A stretch of 64,000 bases of DNA from contig NZ_JBEZFP010000037.1 in the NCBI RefSeq assembly GCF_040649515.1, positions 5,176-69,175 of the forward strand, written 5' to 3'. The notes beneath the pieces are model-generated. The model was given only the letters and a program-made list of their open reading frames with translations. It had not been told where the DNA came from and made no database searches. Every line of letters starts with the position of its first letter. Position 1 is the stretch's first letter. This DNA comes from Yinghuangia elevatio. GTDB lineage: Bacteria; Actinomycetota; Actinomycetes; Streptomycetales; Streptomycetaceae. This document shows positions 7,780 through 16,486 of this stretch, piece by piece. The position numbers were made by a program, and so were the translations under genes.

Positions 7780-8838
7780 ATGACGGATCTCGCCCACTTT
7801 GCCCAGGACACCGCCGACAAGCTCACGGCCCAGAAGAACGTCGGGGTGGTGGTGGCCGCGCTCTCGGGCGACGACGTGGCGTACGCCGGGGCGGGCCGGA
7901 CGGGCGGTGGCGGCAGCGCCCCCGGAGCCGAGACGTTGTTCGAAATCGGCTCGGTGACCAAGGTCTTCACCTCGCTGCTGCTCGCCCGGCTGGCGGTCGC
8001 GGAGACCGCGCACCTGGACGAGCCGCTCGCCGACCTGCTCCCGCCCTGGTCGCAGGTCCCGTCGCGCGACGGGCGGCACGTCACGCTGGAGCACCTCGCG
8101 ACGCACACCTCCGGACTGCCGCGCCTGCCCAAGGGCATGCTCATACGCGCGCTCCTGCGCCCCAACACGCCTGACCCGTACGTCGACTGCACGGCCGAGG
8201 TGCTGCTGCGCGGTCTCGCCGAGACCAAGCTCGGGGCGATCCCCGGCAAGCGCTTCCGGTACTCGAACCTCGGCGGCGGGCTGCTCGGACTCGCCCTCGC
8301 GGAACGCTCCGGCATCGGCTACGAAGCCCTCGTCGAGCGCGAGATCGGCACGCCGCTCGGGTTGGCCGACACGCTGGCGGACCTCGACAGCCGGCGCGAG
8401 GCCCGGATGGCCCAGGGGCACAACAAGCGCGGCAAGGCGGTGCCGCCGTGGCACATGGCCGACCTGGTCGGCGCGGGCGGCCTGCGCTCCACGGCCGCCG
8501 ACCTGGTGACCTTCGTACGCGCCCAACTGGACCCGGGCAGCGGGCCGTTCGGCGACGCGGTCCGCCTCTCGCACGCGGTGGACTACGTCAGCAATCCGTT
8601 CATGCGGACCCACCTGGGCTGGATGAGCGTCGGCCCGCGCGGCAAGAACTACCGGCAGTTCTTCCACAACGGCCGGACCGGCGGGTTCGCCTCGTTCATC
8701 GGATTCACCCCCGCCAAGGGCGTGGCGGTCGTCGCGCTGAGCAACACGGCGCGCTCGCTGGACCGCACAGTGCTCGGCCTGCTCGGGCAGCTGGAGGATG
8801 CCCGGGAGGCCAGCAGCACGCATCATCCGATCGGTTGA
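7780..8838 (+). CDS. Serine hydrolase, class C beta-lactamase fold
   Basis: 352 residues. The nucleophile motif SVTK (in FEIGSVTKVFTSLLLARL) is followed by HTSGLPRLP, the tyrosine motif RYSNLGGGLLGLAL and the late HNGRTGGFASFIGF that replaces KTG. This is the PF00144 beta-lactamase/esterase/D-aminopeptidase family. No signal peptide is seen, so a cytosolic esterase or peptidase role is more likely than resistance. A GC-rich, gene-free 180 bases precede it. The final residues are unremarkable. Confidence 0.88.
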   Translation: MTDLAHFAQDTADKLTAQKNVGVVVAALSGDDVAYAGAGRTGGGGSAPGAETLFEIGSVTKVFTSLLLARLAVAETAHLDEPLADLLPPWSQVPSRDGRHVTLEHLATHTSGLPRLPKGMLIRALLRPNTPDPYVDCTAEVLLRGLAETKLGAIPGKRFRYSNLGGGLLGLALAERSGIGYEALVEREIGTPLGLADTLADLDSRREARMAQGHNKRGKAVPPWHMADLVGAGGLRSTAADLVTFVRAQLDPGSGPFGDAVRLSHAVDYVSNPFMRTHLGWMSVGPRGKNYRQFFHNGRTGGFASFIGFTPAKGVAVVALSNTARSLDRTVLGLLGQLEDAREASSTHHPIG

Positions 8839-8948
8839 TCCCCGGGTCGACCGGTCGGGCGTGCGGCGGCAGCCGCTTCGCGGACCTGGAGGCGGGCCGC
8901 GCGTGGCGACGATGGAGGCAGTCGGCGCGACAGAAAGGACCGGCTGCC

Positions 8949-9926
8949 ATGAACCGAAGCCCCAAGCCCGTCAGGAACCCGGCCCCGGCCCGCGGCGCGG
9001 ACCAGATTGCGAGCCGCGGCATCAACCATGTCGCCAAGCGCGACGGAACGCGTTCGCCCCGGTGGCGGCCGGCCGCGACCGTGCTGGTGTTCGGAGCGGC
9101 AGCGGCGGTGCTGATCAGCGGCTGCGCCTCGGACGACGGCGAGCCGCGCGCCGACTCGTCGGCCGCCGCTTCGGCATCGGCGGGTGCGGTACCGGGCCCC
9201 GCGACCCCGTCCGCCCCGGCCGCCCCGCCGAGCGCGAGCACCGCCCCCGAGACTGCAAGCCCCGCCCCCGTGGCGCCGGGCGTACCCCCGGCTCCCGAGG
9301 GAAACGTGGCCACGTCCCCGCCACGCGGTACGGCCGTGGACGACAAGGCGCTGCTCGACGCAGCGCGACGCGGTGACGCGGATGCCGTGCGCGCCGCTCT
9401 CGTGCGGGGCGCGGACATCGAGGCGCGCGACGGAGACCGGCGTACGCCCCTGCTGCTCGCCGCCATCGACGACCGTGTCGACGCCGCACGCGTCCTGGTC
9501 GAGGCAGGAGCCGATCCGGACGCGAAGGACTACCGCAACGACACCGCGTGGCTGGTGACCGGCGTCACCGGAAGCGTCGAGATGGCCCGCGCGCTGCTGC
9601 CCGCCGGCCCGGACTTCACCGCGCTGAACCGGTACGGCGGGACCTCGCTGATCCCGGCCGGCGAGCACGGCCACGTCGACTACGTGCGCTTCGTGACCAC
9701 CAACACGAGCGTCGACGTCAACCACGTGAACAACCTCGGCTGGACCGCGCTGCTGGAGGCGGTCATCCTCGGCGACGGCGGCGCCGACCACCAGGAGGTG
9801 GTGCGCCTGCTGCTCGCCGCGGGCGCCGACCCCGGCATCGCGGACAAGGACGGCGTCACCGCGCTGAGGCACGCCGAGCGGAGTGGATACCGGGTGATCG
9901 CCGACACGTTGCGGGCAGCTTCCTGA
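8949..9926 (+). CDS. Ankyrin-repeat lipoprotein
   Basis: 325 residues. The start ATG follows GAAAGGA. A basic N-terminus of about 42 residues precedes the hydrophobic segment AATVLVFGAAAAVLISGC, whose lipobox cysteine is C59; this is an unusually long leader. Then comes an Ala/Ser/Pro linker and, from about residue 135, four to five ankyrin repeats (KALLDAARRGDADAVRAALV, RTPLLLAAIDDRVDAARVLV, GGTSLIPAGEHGHVDYVRFV, HQEVVRLLLAAGADPGIADK). It should be anchored outside the membrane and bind partner proteins. Its function is unknown. Confidence 0.85.
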   Translation: MNRSPKPVRNPAPARGADQIASRGINHVAKRDGTRSPRWRPAATVLVFGAAAAVLISGCASDDGEPRADSSAAASASAGAVPGPATPSAPAAPPSASTAPETASPAPVAPGVPPAPEGNVATSPPRGTAVDDKALLDAARRGDADAVRAALVRGADIEARDGDRRTPLLLAAIDDRVDAARVLVEAGADPDAKDYRNDTAWLVTGVTGSVEMARALLPAGPDFTALNRYGGTSLIPAGEHGHVDYVRFVTTNTSVDVNHVNNLGWTALLEAVILGDGGADHQEVVRLLLAAGADPGIADKDGVTALRHAERSGYRVIADTLRAAS

Positions 9927-10066
9927 AGGTTGGTTTGCAGCCATGTGGCGTGAAAATCCCTCTACCACGAAATGTCGCTGTCTGTAGGGAAACCGTCATT
10001 CCGGGTACACGCGCGAACTTCCCCTGGATCATCTCGATCAGCCGACGAGAACCACGGGAGGCCACC

Positions 10067-11140
10067 GTGCGACGCGCATCATGGATCCTCAGCTCGGTAT
10101 CGGTCCTGCTTGTCGCGGCAGGAGCGGTAAGCAAGTTCGCCGTGTACCCGGCACTCCACCAGATGCCCGAGGACGCCGAAGGCAAGATGCAGTTCCAGGG
10201 CACGATCACCGCACTCGACCCGCAAGCCATGCAGAGGGGTGACTTCGCCAACGCGGTCATCCGCGATCTCCCGGTGACCGCCGACCGCAAGGTCGAGGCC
10301 GTGCACACATCGGGTTCCACGATTGTCCTGAACGACCGCACCGACGTGTTCGGGCCCACAGGGCAAGTGGTGTCCGTCAGCGAGCACCGGTACGCCGTAC
10401 ACCGCGAGAACCTGCTCGAACGCCCAACGCCGAAGGGCGAGCGGGCCGAACCGCATGTCGGGCTCAGCGCGGGCTTCCCGCTCACGCCCGAGAAGCGCGA
10501 CTATCCGTTCTGGGACTCCGAGACGCAGACGACAGTCCCCGCCAAGTACGACGGCAGTACCGACCGGCAGGGCCGCAAGGTCTACATCTACCGGATCGTC
10601 GCCGCGGGGCCGCTCGCCGACAAGACGGTCAAGGACGCACTTCCGCCCGCACTCCCCAAGACCGCGCTACTGGCCCTGAATCCGGCCGCGCCGCTCGGCT
10701 CGCAACCGGACGTCGTGCCGCTCGAGTACGTGTCCACGACCAACATGACCGGATATGTCGACGCCGAGACCGGGGTGACGATCGCGCTGGAGTCGAGCAA
10801 GGGCATCACGGCGACCGTGCAAGGCGCCGAGGTGTTCCCGGTGGCGAAGGCGTCCCTGACGACGACCAAGGCGTCGGAACGCGACCTTGCCGACACGGCG
10901 GCCACCGGCGCGCTCGTGTTCTGGATCCTGTCCGATGCCGGCCCGTACGGAATGTGGGCGCTGGCGCTGGTTCTTCTGCTGCTCGCGGTCTGGCTGGAGA
11001 TGCGGCACCGCCGCGGCCTGACGTTGGCCGACGAGGGCGGTGGCGTACCCCAACAGCGCGAGTCCGAGGCGGAGGGCAGCGAGCCGCCGCAGTTGCACGA
11101 GGTCGACGCGATGGAGCCCGGCCGGGAGCAACGCCCTTAA
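10067..11140 (+). CDS. DUF3068 (PorA-like) membrane-anchored protein
   Basis: 357 residues with a GTG start behind GGGAGG. The N-terminal helix RASWILSSVSVLLVAAGAV leads to a large external domain (YPALHQMPEDAEGKMQF, YPFWDSETQTTVPAKYDGS, YVSTTNMTGYVDAETGVTI), then a C-terminal helix YGMWALALVLLLLAVWLEM and an acidic tail. This is the DUF3068 layout found throughout actinobacteria, distantly tied to corynebacterial PorA-like proteins. The cellular role is unknown; an envelope function is inferred. Confidence 0.85.
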   Translation: MRRASWILSSVSVLLVAAGAVSKFAVYPALHQMPEDAEGKMQFQGTITALDPQAMQRGDFANAVIRDLPVTADRKVEAVHTSGSTIVLNDRTDVFGPTGQVVSVSEHRYAVHRENLLERPTPKGERAEPHVGLSAGFPLTPEKRDYPFWDSETQTTVPAKYDGSTDRQGRKVYIYRIVAAGPLADKTVKDALPPALPKTALLALNPAAPLGSQPDVVPLEYVSTTNMTGYVDAETGVTIALESSKGITATVQGAEVFPVAKASLTTTKASERDLADTAATGALVFWILSDAGPYGMWALALVLLLLAVWLEMRHRRGLTLADEGGGVPQQRESEAEGSEPPQLHEVDAMEPGREQRP

Positions 11141-11853
11141 CCGACGCGTGCGCATGCGCCGTGAGCGCCAGGCCGACCGGCCCGGCGCCCACGGCGCGTT
11201 TCGCGGAAGCCGCCGCTTGCGGTCCGCCAACGGCGGTGCAAGCCTGTAGATATACGCCGTATATGTACGGTATAAACCCACCCCGAATGGCCCGCCCCAA
11301 GGCCCGCCGACGCTCGACTGCCTCCTGCTCGCAGTCGGCCGGCCCGACCGCCTCGGCGCGACCGCGCCAAGCTCCCACCCGCTGCCGATCCGGCCCAGCC
11401 GTCGCGTCGGCCGCCGCGTTTCCCTGTCGCAAGCCCGATCGCGCCCGGATCGCGGTTACCTCCGGCTGCCACAGGCATAGCAGCGGGTAGGCAGACGCAG
11501 GTTCCGACCGCGCGCTGCGTTCTGAGCCCGACGTCCGACGCCCGACATCCGCACCTGCCCCGTCCTGGCGGACGCTTGCATGGCTGCCGCCCCGGGTCTA
11601 CGCCCGCTGGGCTGGGGCCACGTCTAAATCGACCCCCCGATCCTCCATGCCCGCATCACCGCCAAGTCGGGCCCGCTTTCCTGCCGGCGCGCCGGCGTCC
11701 GCGGCATCCCGGGACGTGCGTCTGCGCTCGGTAGCCCCTGCCCTCATGTTGGGCGACCGCGGCTGTCCGTGCCGTCGGTGCCGCTACGTCATGGCCGCCC
11801 CGGGCCAGGGCTCCAGTTCCCTGCCCCGGCCGTCCCGCACGGCGCGAAATAAT
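11141..11853. other. Intergenic region with overlapping palindromes but no gene
   Basis: About 700 bases between the DUF3068 gene and the GtrA promoter. At 11250-11264 it has ATATAC-GCC-GTATAT, overlapped by CCGTA-TATG-TACGG (11257-11270), followed by an AT-rich patch (TATAAA). These look like operator or promoter elements, but no coding sequence with actinomycete codon bias starts nearby. The rest is GC-rich with open frames that show no protein-like pattern. Confidence 0.45.
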
Positions 11854-11922
11854 TAGTGGAGGAAATCTCTCCACTACTGCTAGTCTCTCTTCTCAACCGG
11901 AGATTAATTCTCCACTTGGGAC
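11854..11922. promoter_or_regulatory. Two inverted repeats upstream of gtrA-like gene
   Basis: The first repeat is TAGTGGAG (11854-11861) and CTCCACTA (11869-11876), perfect 8-base arms with a 7-base spacer. The second, about 25 bases on, is GGAGA-TTAAT-TCTCC followed by ACTT, sharing the TCTCCACT half-site. They sit in an AT-rich island directly upstream of the GtrA gene. This is the look of a TetR- or GntR-type operator pair. The regulator is not identified. Confidence 0.5.
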
Positions 11923-11945
11923 TCGGCAGGCACTGGGGGGCACTC

Positions 11946-12425
11946 ATGGACCGGCACGCAGTCGCCTCGTTCGCCCGCTTCGTCGTCTGTGGCGGCGGGG
12001 TCGGCCTGCTCTCCAGCGGCGCCCTGCTCCTCATGACCGGGGCCATGTCGATCGCGGTCGCGAACGCGATCGTCACTGTCGTGTCCACGGTGGTCGCCAA
12101 CGAGCTGCACAGCCGGATCACCTTCCGCCACGGGGCGGCCAGTGTCCGGGTGCACCTGGAGTCCACGGCGACGGCGGTCGCGGCGTACCTCGTCACCACG
12201 GCCGCCCTGCTGGCCCTCGACGCGATCGACGGCGGAGCCGGGGCGCTCACCCGCCAGGTCGTCTACCTCGCGGCCTCAGGCCTGGCAGGCGTCGGCCGGT
12301 TCGTGGCGCTCAAGGTCATGGTGTTCGCGCGCGGTACGAAGTCCGGTCAGCCGCAAGCGGCTTCGGTTCCGGTGCCGCACGCGGTCCACGCCAACACCCC
12401 GGCCCACGTCGTCGCGGCCGCCTGA
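11946..12425 (+). CDS. GtrA-family membrane protein
   Basis: 159 residues with ATG at 11946 behind a GGGGGG site. Four hydrophobic helices are visible: SFARFVVCGGGVGLLSSGAL, AVANAIVTVVSTVVANELHS, ATAVAAYLVTTAALLALDAI and VYLAASGLAGVGRFVALKVM. The segment VANELHSRITFRHG matches the conserved N-x-x-x-x-R-x-x-F-F-like motif of GtrA proteins, which flip or support transfer of lipid-linked sugars. An in-frame GTG at 11856 would place the repeats inside the coding region and is less likely. It converges with the VOC gene with only 19 bases between. Confidence 0.82.
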   Translation: MDRHAVASFARFVVCGGGVGLLSSGALLLMTGAMSIAVANAIVTVVSTVVANELHSRITFRHGAASVRVHLESTATAVAAYLVTTAALLALDAIDGGAGALTRQVVYLAASGLAGVGRFVALKVMVFARGTKSGQPQAASVPVPHAVHANTPAHVVAAA

Positions 12426-12444
12426 CGCGGCCCTCCGGATCGGC

Positions 12445-13029
12445 TCACCGTACGCGCGCGGCGGGGACGACGGGTGCCACCCGGTCGGCCGCAGTGCGGG
12501 GTTCGTGGCCCACATCGCCCCGGCCGCCGATCTCGCGTCGCCAGCAAGCGAATTCGAGCAGTATGCCGTCGGGGTCCTGGAAGTAGAACGATCGCACGTA
12601 GGTGCCCTCGTGCACGTCTGGGGAGAAGCCGAGCGAGCTGTCGTCGTGGTCGATGATCGGCCCGACCCGGACCCCCTTGCCCTTGAGCTTCTCGCGGTAC
12701 GCGAGGAACCGCTCCTCGGGCACCGAGATGGCAAGGTGGTTCATCGAGCCCACGGCCGTACGGAAGTCGCCGACGCCGGGCACCGTCGCAGCCGTGGAAA
12801 TACCGGGCACCGAGTCGGGGGCGTCCGCGAACCAGAAGAACGCCAGGTAGCTGCCGCCTCCCATGTCGAAGAAGAAGTGCTGGCCGGCACCGCCGGGCAG
12901 GTCGATCGTCTTCGCCAGGCGCATCCCGAGGACCCCCGAGTAGAAGTCCACGGTGCGCCGCATGTCGGAGCACACCAGGGCGAGGTGGTTCACGCCACTC
13001 AGCGCGAACTCCGGGTTCTGCCAAGCCAT
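12445..13029 (-). CDS. VOC-family glyoxalase/extradiol-dioxygenase-like protein
   Basis: 194 residues. The two beta-alpha-beta-beta-beta units are visible: GVNHLALVCSDMRRTVDFYS and VLGMRLAKTIDLP, then GSMNHLAISVPEERFLAYRE, HEGTYVRSFYFQDPDGILLE. His and Glu residues at equivalent positions form a metal site as in glyoxalase and ring-cleaving dioxygenases. The start has GGGGAGG upstream. It is divergent from a hydrolase gene with an AACT-n-ACGT-n-AGTT palindrome between, which suggests common control in a degradative pathway. Confidence 0.87.
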   Translation of the reverse strand: MAWQNPEFALSGVNHLALVCSDMRRTVDFYSGVLGMRLAKTIDLPGGAGQHFFFDMGGGSYLAFFWFADAPDSVPGISTAATVPGVGDFRTAVGSMNHLAISVPEERFLAYREKLKGKGVRVGPIIDHDDSSLGFSPDVHEGTYVRSFYFQDPDGILLEFACWRREIGGRGDVGHEPRTAADRVAPVVPAARVR

Positions 13030-13068
13030 GAAGGCCTCCCCGGGCCACTCGGCGAGTTCTGGTTCCGA

Positions 13069-13082
13069 AACTAACGTCAGTT
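13069..13082. promoter_or_regulatory. Palindrome AACT-a-ACGT-c-AGTT, candidate TetR-type operator
   Basis: A 14-base palindrome with one mismatched pair, between the divergent VOC and alpha/beta hydrolase genes. A related palindrome, with the same ACTgACG/CaTCAGT character, stands at 14281-14301. The two sites suggest one regulator over the three genes around them. Confidence 0.5.
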
Positions 13083-13142
13083 CAGTTTCCGTACTAGCGT
13101 TGCCGGCATTCGGATCCGCAGTCGCGTACCGGGGAGACCGTG

Positions 13143-14258
13143 ATGGCCGAGATCCACCGGGAGTTCGTCGGTCTGCCGTCGCCGCTGGTCGGCCGGGCGG
13201 GGGCGGGCGGCCACCCCTGCCAAGGGGTCTACCACCGCCCGGCGGGGGAGCGGCCGCGTACCGCGTTCATCGCGACGCACTACAACGTCGACTTCTCCGA
13301 GCATTACCTCGCCGAGTACTTGGCCGAGCGCGGGTACGGGTTCCTCGGCTGGAACACCCGCTTCCGGGGCAACGAGGCGTACTTCCTGCTCGACCACGCG
13401 CTCGTCGAGATCGGTGTGGGCGTGCGCTGGCTGCGCGAACAGGCCGGAGCGGAACGGGTGGTGCTGCTCGGCAACTCCGGCGGCGGATCGCTGATGGCCG
13501 CGTACCAGTCGCAGGCCGTCGAGCCGAACGTGACCCCGGTGCCGGGGATGCGGCCGCTGGAACAGGCGTACGGGCTCCCGCCGGGCGACCTGTTCGTCGC
13601 CCTCGCCGCGCACGCCGGCCGCCCCCAGGTGCTGACCGCCTGGATGGACCCGTCCGTCACCGACGAGACCGACCCGCTCTCGGTCGACCCCGGCCTCGAC
13701 CCGTTCGACCCGCGGCACGGCCCGCCGTACGACGCCGACTTCCAGCACCGCTACCGGACCGCGCAACGCGCCCGCAACGAGCGCATCACCGACTGGGCAC
13801 TCGCCGAACTCGAGGCGCTGCGCGGCGGCCGGGCCCGCGACCGGCTCTTCGCCGTCCCGCGCACCTGGGCCGACCTGCGCATGATCGACCCGGCCATCGA
13901 ACCCTCCGACCGCCGCCCGAACTGGTGCTACCAGGGCGAGCCTGCCAAGGCCAACTACGGCGTCTTCGGCATCGCCGGCTCGTGCACGCTGCGGACCTGG
14001 CTCTCGATGTGGAGCCTGCGGACCTCGCAGTGCACCGCCGCGCCCCACCTCGCCCGGATCACCGTGCCGTCGCTCGTCGTGCACGCCACCGCCGACACCT
14101 GCGTGTACGGCAGCGACGCCCGGACCCTGTACGACGCGCTCGCCGCCCCCGACAAGTCGCTCGAGTTCGTCAAGGCCGACCACTACCTCCAGGACCCGCC
14201 GACCGCCCGGCCCCGGGCCGCCGACCTCGTCGCCGGGTGGCTCGCGGACCGCACCTGA
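13143..14258 (+). CDS. Alpha/beta hydrolase
   Basis: About 371 residues. The nucleophile elbow is GNSGGGSLMAAYQ, an acid/base region follows at TVPSLVVHATADTCVYGSD, and the catalytic histidine is likely in EFVKADHYLQDPP. The early segment FIATHYNVDFSEHYLAEYLA and GFLGWNTRFRGNE is typical of a clade of actinobacterial hydrolases found in steroid/aromatic clusters. GTG 13140 overlaps ATG 13143; the ATG is better spaced from GGGAGA. Its neighbours, VOC and barrel protein, suggest C-C or ester hydrolysis in catabolism. Confidence 0.85.
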   Translation: MAEIHREFVGLPSPLVGRAGAGGHPCQGVYHRPAGERPRTAFIATHYNVDFSEHYLAEYLAERGYGFLGWNTRFRGNEAYFLLDHALVEIGVGVRWLREQAGAERVVLLGNSGGGSLMAAYQSQAVEPNVTPVPGMRPLEQAYGLPPGDLFVALAAHAGRPQVLTAWMDPSVTDETDPLSVDPGLDPFDPRHGPPYDADFQHRYRTAQRARNERITDWALAELEALRGGRARDRLFAVPRTWADLRMIDPAIEPSDRRPNWCYQGEPAKANYGVFGIAGSCTLRTWLSMWSLRTSQCTAAPHLARITVPSLVVHATADTCVYGSDARTLYDALAAPDKSLEFVKADHYLQDPPTARPRAADLVAGWLADRT

Positions 14259-14280
14259 TCATGGACGCCGGTTTCTCTTG

Positions 14281-14301
14281 AAACTGACGGATCATCAGTT
14301 T
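14281..14301. promoter_or_regulatory. 21-bp palindrome, candidate TetR-type operator
   Basis: AAACTGA (14281-14287) and TCAGTTT (14295-14301) are perfect 7-base arms; inside, the G/C pair at 14289/14293 also matches. It lies between the hydrolase stop and the next gene's start at 14366. It is kin to the site at 13069-13082. Confidence 0.6.
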
Positions 14302-14365
14302 AGGTTCCGAGGGCCGGGGCGCGGCATGCACGGCGTCCCCGAGACGCGGCAGCCAGGAGGACCCG

Positions 14366-15199
14366 ATGACATACCAGCCTCTGGAAGTGGGCGGAGTCGA
14401 CGACTACCCGGTCAAGGTCGGCAGCATGTTGCTGACGCTGGTCGACCCGCACAAGGGGTACGAGCGCGCCTACAACCGCTGGTACGAGCGCGACCACTTC
14501 TACGGTGGCTGCATGGTCGGCCCGCACCTGTTCGCGGGCAGCCGCTGGGTCGCCACCCGCGCCCTGAAGGACCTGCGCTGGCCCGGCGACGGCACCGAGG
14601 TCGCGGAACCCGCCGACGCGGGCAGCTACGTCGGCATCTACTGGGTCGAGAAGGGCCGCCACAAGGACCACTTCGACGACTGGGCGCGCCCGCAGGTGGC
14701 CTACCTGTACGGCAACGGGCGCGGCTTCCCGGAGCGCACCCACGTCCACACCGTGCTGTTCGAGCACCTGGGCGCCTCGTACCGCGACGACGACCCGGTC
14801 CCCGTCGACCTCGCCCTGGACCACGGGTACGAGGGCATCGTGGCCCTGTGGCTGGACGCGCGCACCGGCACCTCCGCGGACCTCCTCGTGTCCCTGACCG
14901 CCGACCACCTGCCGGCCCTGCTCAAGGACTCCGCGATCGAGATCGCCTCGGCCTGGGCGCCTTCCCCGGGCGAGGAGGAAGTGCGCACCAAGCAGCCGAT
15001 GCCGCTGGGCAGCGCCCCCGGCGGCGCCGGACGCCTCGTGCAGCTCTTCTTCGCGCACGGCGACATCACCGACACCCTCGCCGGGCTCCGCGCCTACACG
15101 GACGGCATCGAGGCGGCCGGGCTGGCGGACGTACGCCTGGCCGCGCCGTTCCACCGCACCCACCCCGGCACGGACAAGTACGTCGACGAGCTCTGGTAG
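14366..15199 (+). CDS. Conserved dimeric alpha/beta-barrel-like (EthD-like) protein
   Basis: 277 residues. MLLTLVDPHKGYERAYNRWY and ERDHFYGGCMVGPHLFAGSR, plus the later repeat-like VQLFFAHGDITDTLAGLRAY, look like two ferredoxin-type halves as in EthD/ABM barrel proteins. Conserved His and Tyr residues (WYERDHFYGG) could be catalytic. No firm family name is offered. AGGAGG precedes the ATG. It follows the hydrolase, has its own palindrome and probably belongs to the same pathway. Confidence 0.65.
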   Translation: MTYQPLEVGGVDDYPVKVGSMLLTLVDPHKGYERAYNRWYERDHFYGGCMVGPHLFAGSRWVATRALKDLRWPGDGTEVAEPADAGSYVGIYWVEKGRHKDHFDDWARPQVAYLYGNGRGFPERTHVHTVLFEHLGASYRDDDPVPVDLALDHGYEGIVALWLDARTGTSADLLVSLTADHLPALLKDSAIEIASAWAPSPGEEEVRTKQPMPLGSAPGGAGRLVQLFFAHGDITDTLAGLRAYTDGIEAAGLADVRLAAPFHRTHPGTDKYVDELW

Positions 15200-15386
15200 G
15201 CCGGCCGCGGTAGCGCTGCTCCGGCAGGGCCTTGCCGCAGGACGAGCAACACCAGCGAAACCGACAAGACCCGCAAGACCCGCAAGCCGCTCTCAGCACC
15301 GGCCGGGCCTCTCCGCGTGTGGAAACGCGCGGAACGGGCAGGCGCTCAGGAAGTCCGGCCGGTGCCGGGGAACGGAGCGGGTCACC

Positions 15387-16295
15387 ATGGCGGCCAAGAC
15401 GGATGTCCGGGTCGGAGGGCGTACGGTCGCCCTCACGCGCCCCGACAAAGTGCTCTTCCCGGACGACGGCATCACCAAGGCCGACCTCGCCCGGTACTAC
15501 GCGGCCGTCGCCGAGCGCATGCTGCCGCACACGCGCGGCCGACCGCTCATGATGGAGCGCTACCCGGACGGCATCGGCAAGCGTCCGCTCATGCAGAAGA
15601 ACGCGCCGGACTACTTCCCCGACTGGATCCGGCGCGCCGAGGTCACCAAGGTCGGCGGAACCGTCGAGCACCCGATCGCCGACAACGCCGCGACGCTCGT
15701 CTACCTGGCCAACCAGGCCTCCGTGACGCTGCACCGGTGGCTGTCGAAGGCCGACAAGACCGAGCACCCGGACCGGCTCGTCTTCGACCTCGACCCCTCC
15801 GGCGACGACTTCCCCGCGGTCCGCGAAGCGGCCCTCGGGCTGCGCGAGCTGCTCGACGAGCTGCAACTCGACAGCAGCGTCATGACCACGGGGTCGCGCG
15901 GCCTGCACGTCATCGTCGCCCTGGACCGCCGCGCCGACTTCGACACGGTCCGCACCTTCGCCCACGACACCGCCGAGGTGTTGGCCGCGCGGCACCCCGA
16001 CGCACTCACGACCGCGCCGCGCAAGGACGCCCGCGGCGGACGGCTGTACCTCGACGTGCAGCGCAACGCGTACGCGCAGACCGCCGTGGCGCCCTATTCG
16101 GTACGTGCCCGCGCCGGCGCGCCCGTGGCCGCCCCGGTCACCTGGGACGAGGTCGAGAAGCCCGGCCTGACCGCGCGGAAGTGGACCATCGCCACCGTGC
16201 TCGAACGCCTGGACGACGACCCGTGGGCGGACGCCCCGAGCCGCGGACAAGGCCTCGGAGCGGCCCGGCGCCGCCTCGACGCGCTGCGTCAGTAG
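15387..16295 (+). CDS. ligD: LigD-type DNA polymerase/primase domain protein (NHEJ)
   Basis: 302 residues, a stand-alone PolDom. After KVLFPDDGITKADLARYYAA come GRPLMMERYPDGI and QKNAPDYFPDW, the catalytic Asp pair D134/D136 in VFDLDPSGDDF, the TTGSRGLHVIV segment and the TAPRKDARGGRLYLDVQRNA region with the third acid. These polymerases fill gaps with ribonucleotides during Ku-dependent end joining. Neither Ku nor a ligase domain is in the window. Next comes a separate phosphoesterase gene, so the usual three-domain LigD is split. Confidence 0.92.
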   Translation: MAAKTDVRVGGRTVALTRPDKVLFPDDGITKADLARYYAAVAERMLPHTRGRPLMMERYPDGIGKRPLMQKNAPDYFPDWIRRAEVTKVGGTVEHPIADNAATLVYLANQASVTLHRWLSKADKTEHPDRLVFDLDPSGDDFPAVREAALGLRELLDELQLDSSVMTTGSRGLHVIVALDRRADFDTVRTFAHDTAEVLAARHPDALTTAPRKDARGGRLYLDVQRNAYAQTAVAPYSVRARAGAPVAAPVTWDEVEKPGLTARKWTIATVLERLDDDPWADAPSRGQGLGAARRRLDALRQ

Positions 16296-16345
16296 GCCGC
16301 CGAGAGTAGGTCGGGCCAAGGGCGGGCGCGGGCGGGGCCGGGCGT

Positions 16346-16391
16346 ACGGCCGAAACAGGCGGCTGGGACGCACGGCCGAGACAGGCGGTTG
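16346..16391. repeat. Imperfect 20-bp direct repeat between the LigD genes
   Basis: ACGGCCGAAACAGGCGGCTG (16346-16365) and ACGGCCGAGACAGGCGGTTG (16372-16391), 18 of 20 identical, in the leader of the phosphoesterase gene. No function can be assigned. Confidence 0.45.
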
Positions 16392-16486
16392 CAGCCGACG
16401 GTTGCCCCGGCGCCGAGCGGGTAGCGGCCCCGCGTACGACGCCCCACCGGGCACGACCAGCACCACCAGCACCGCCGGAGGAAGCC

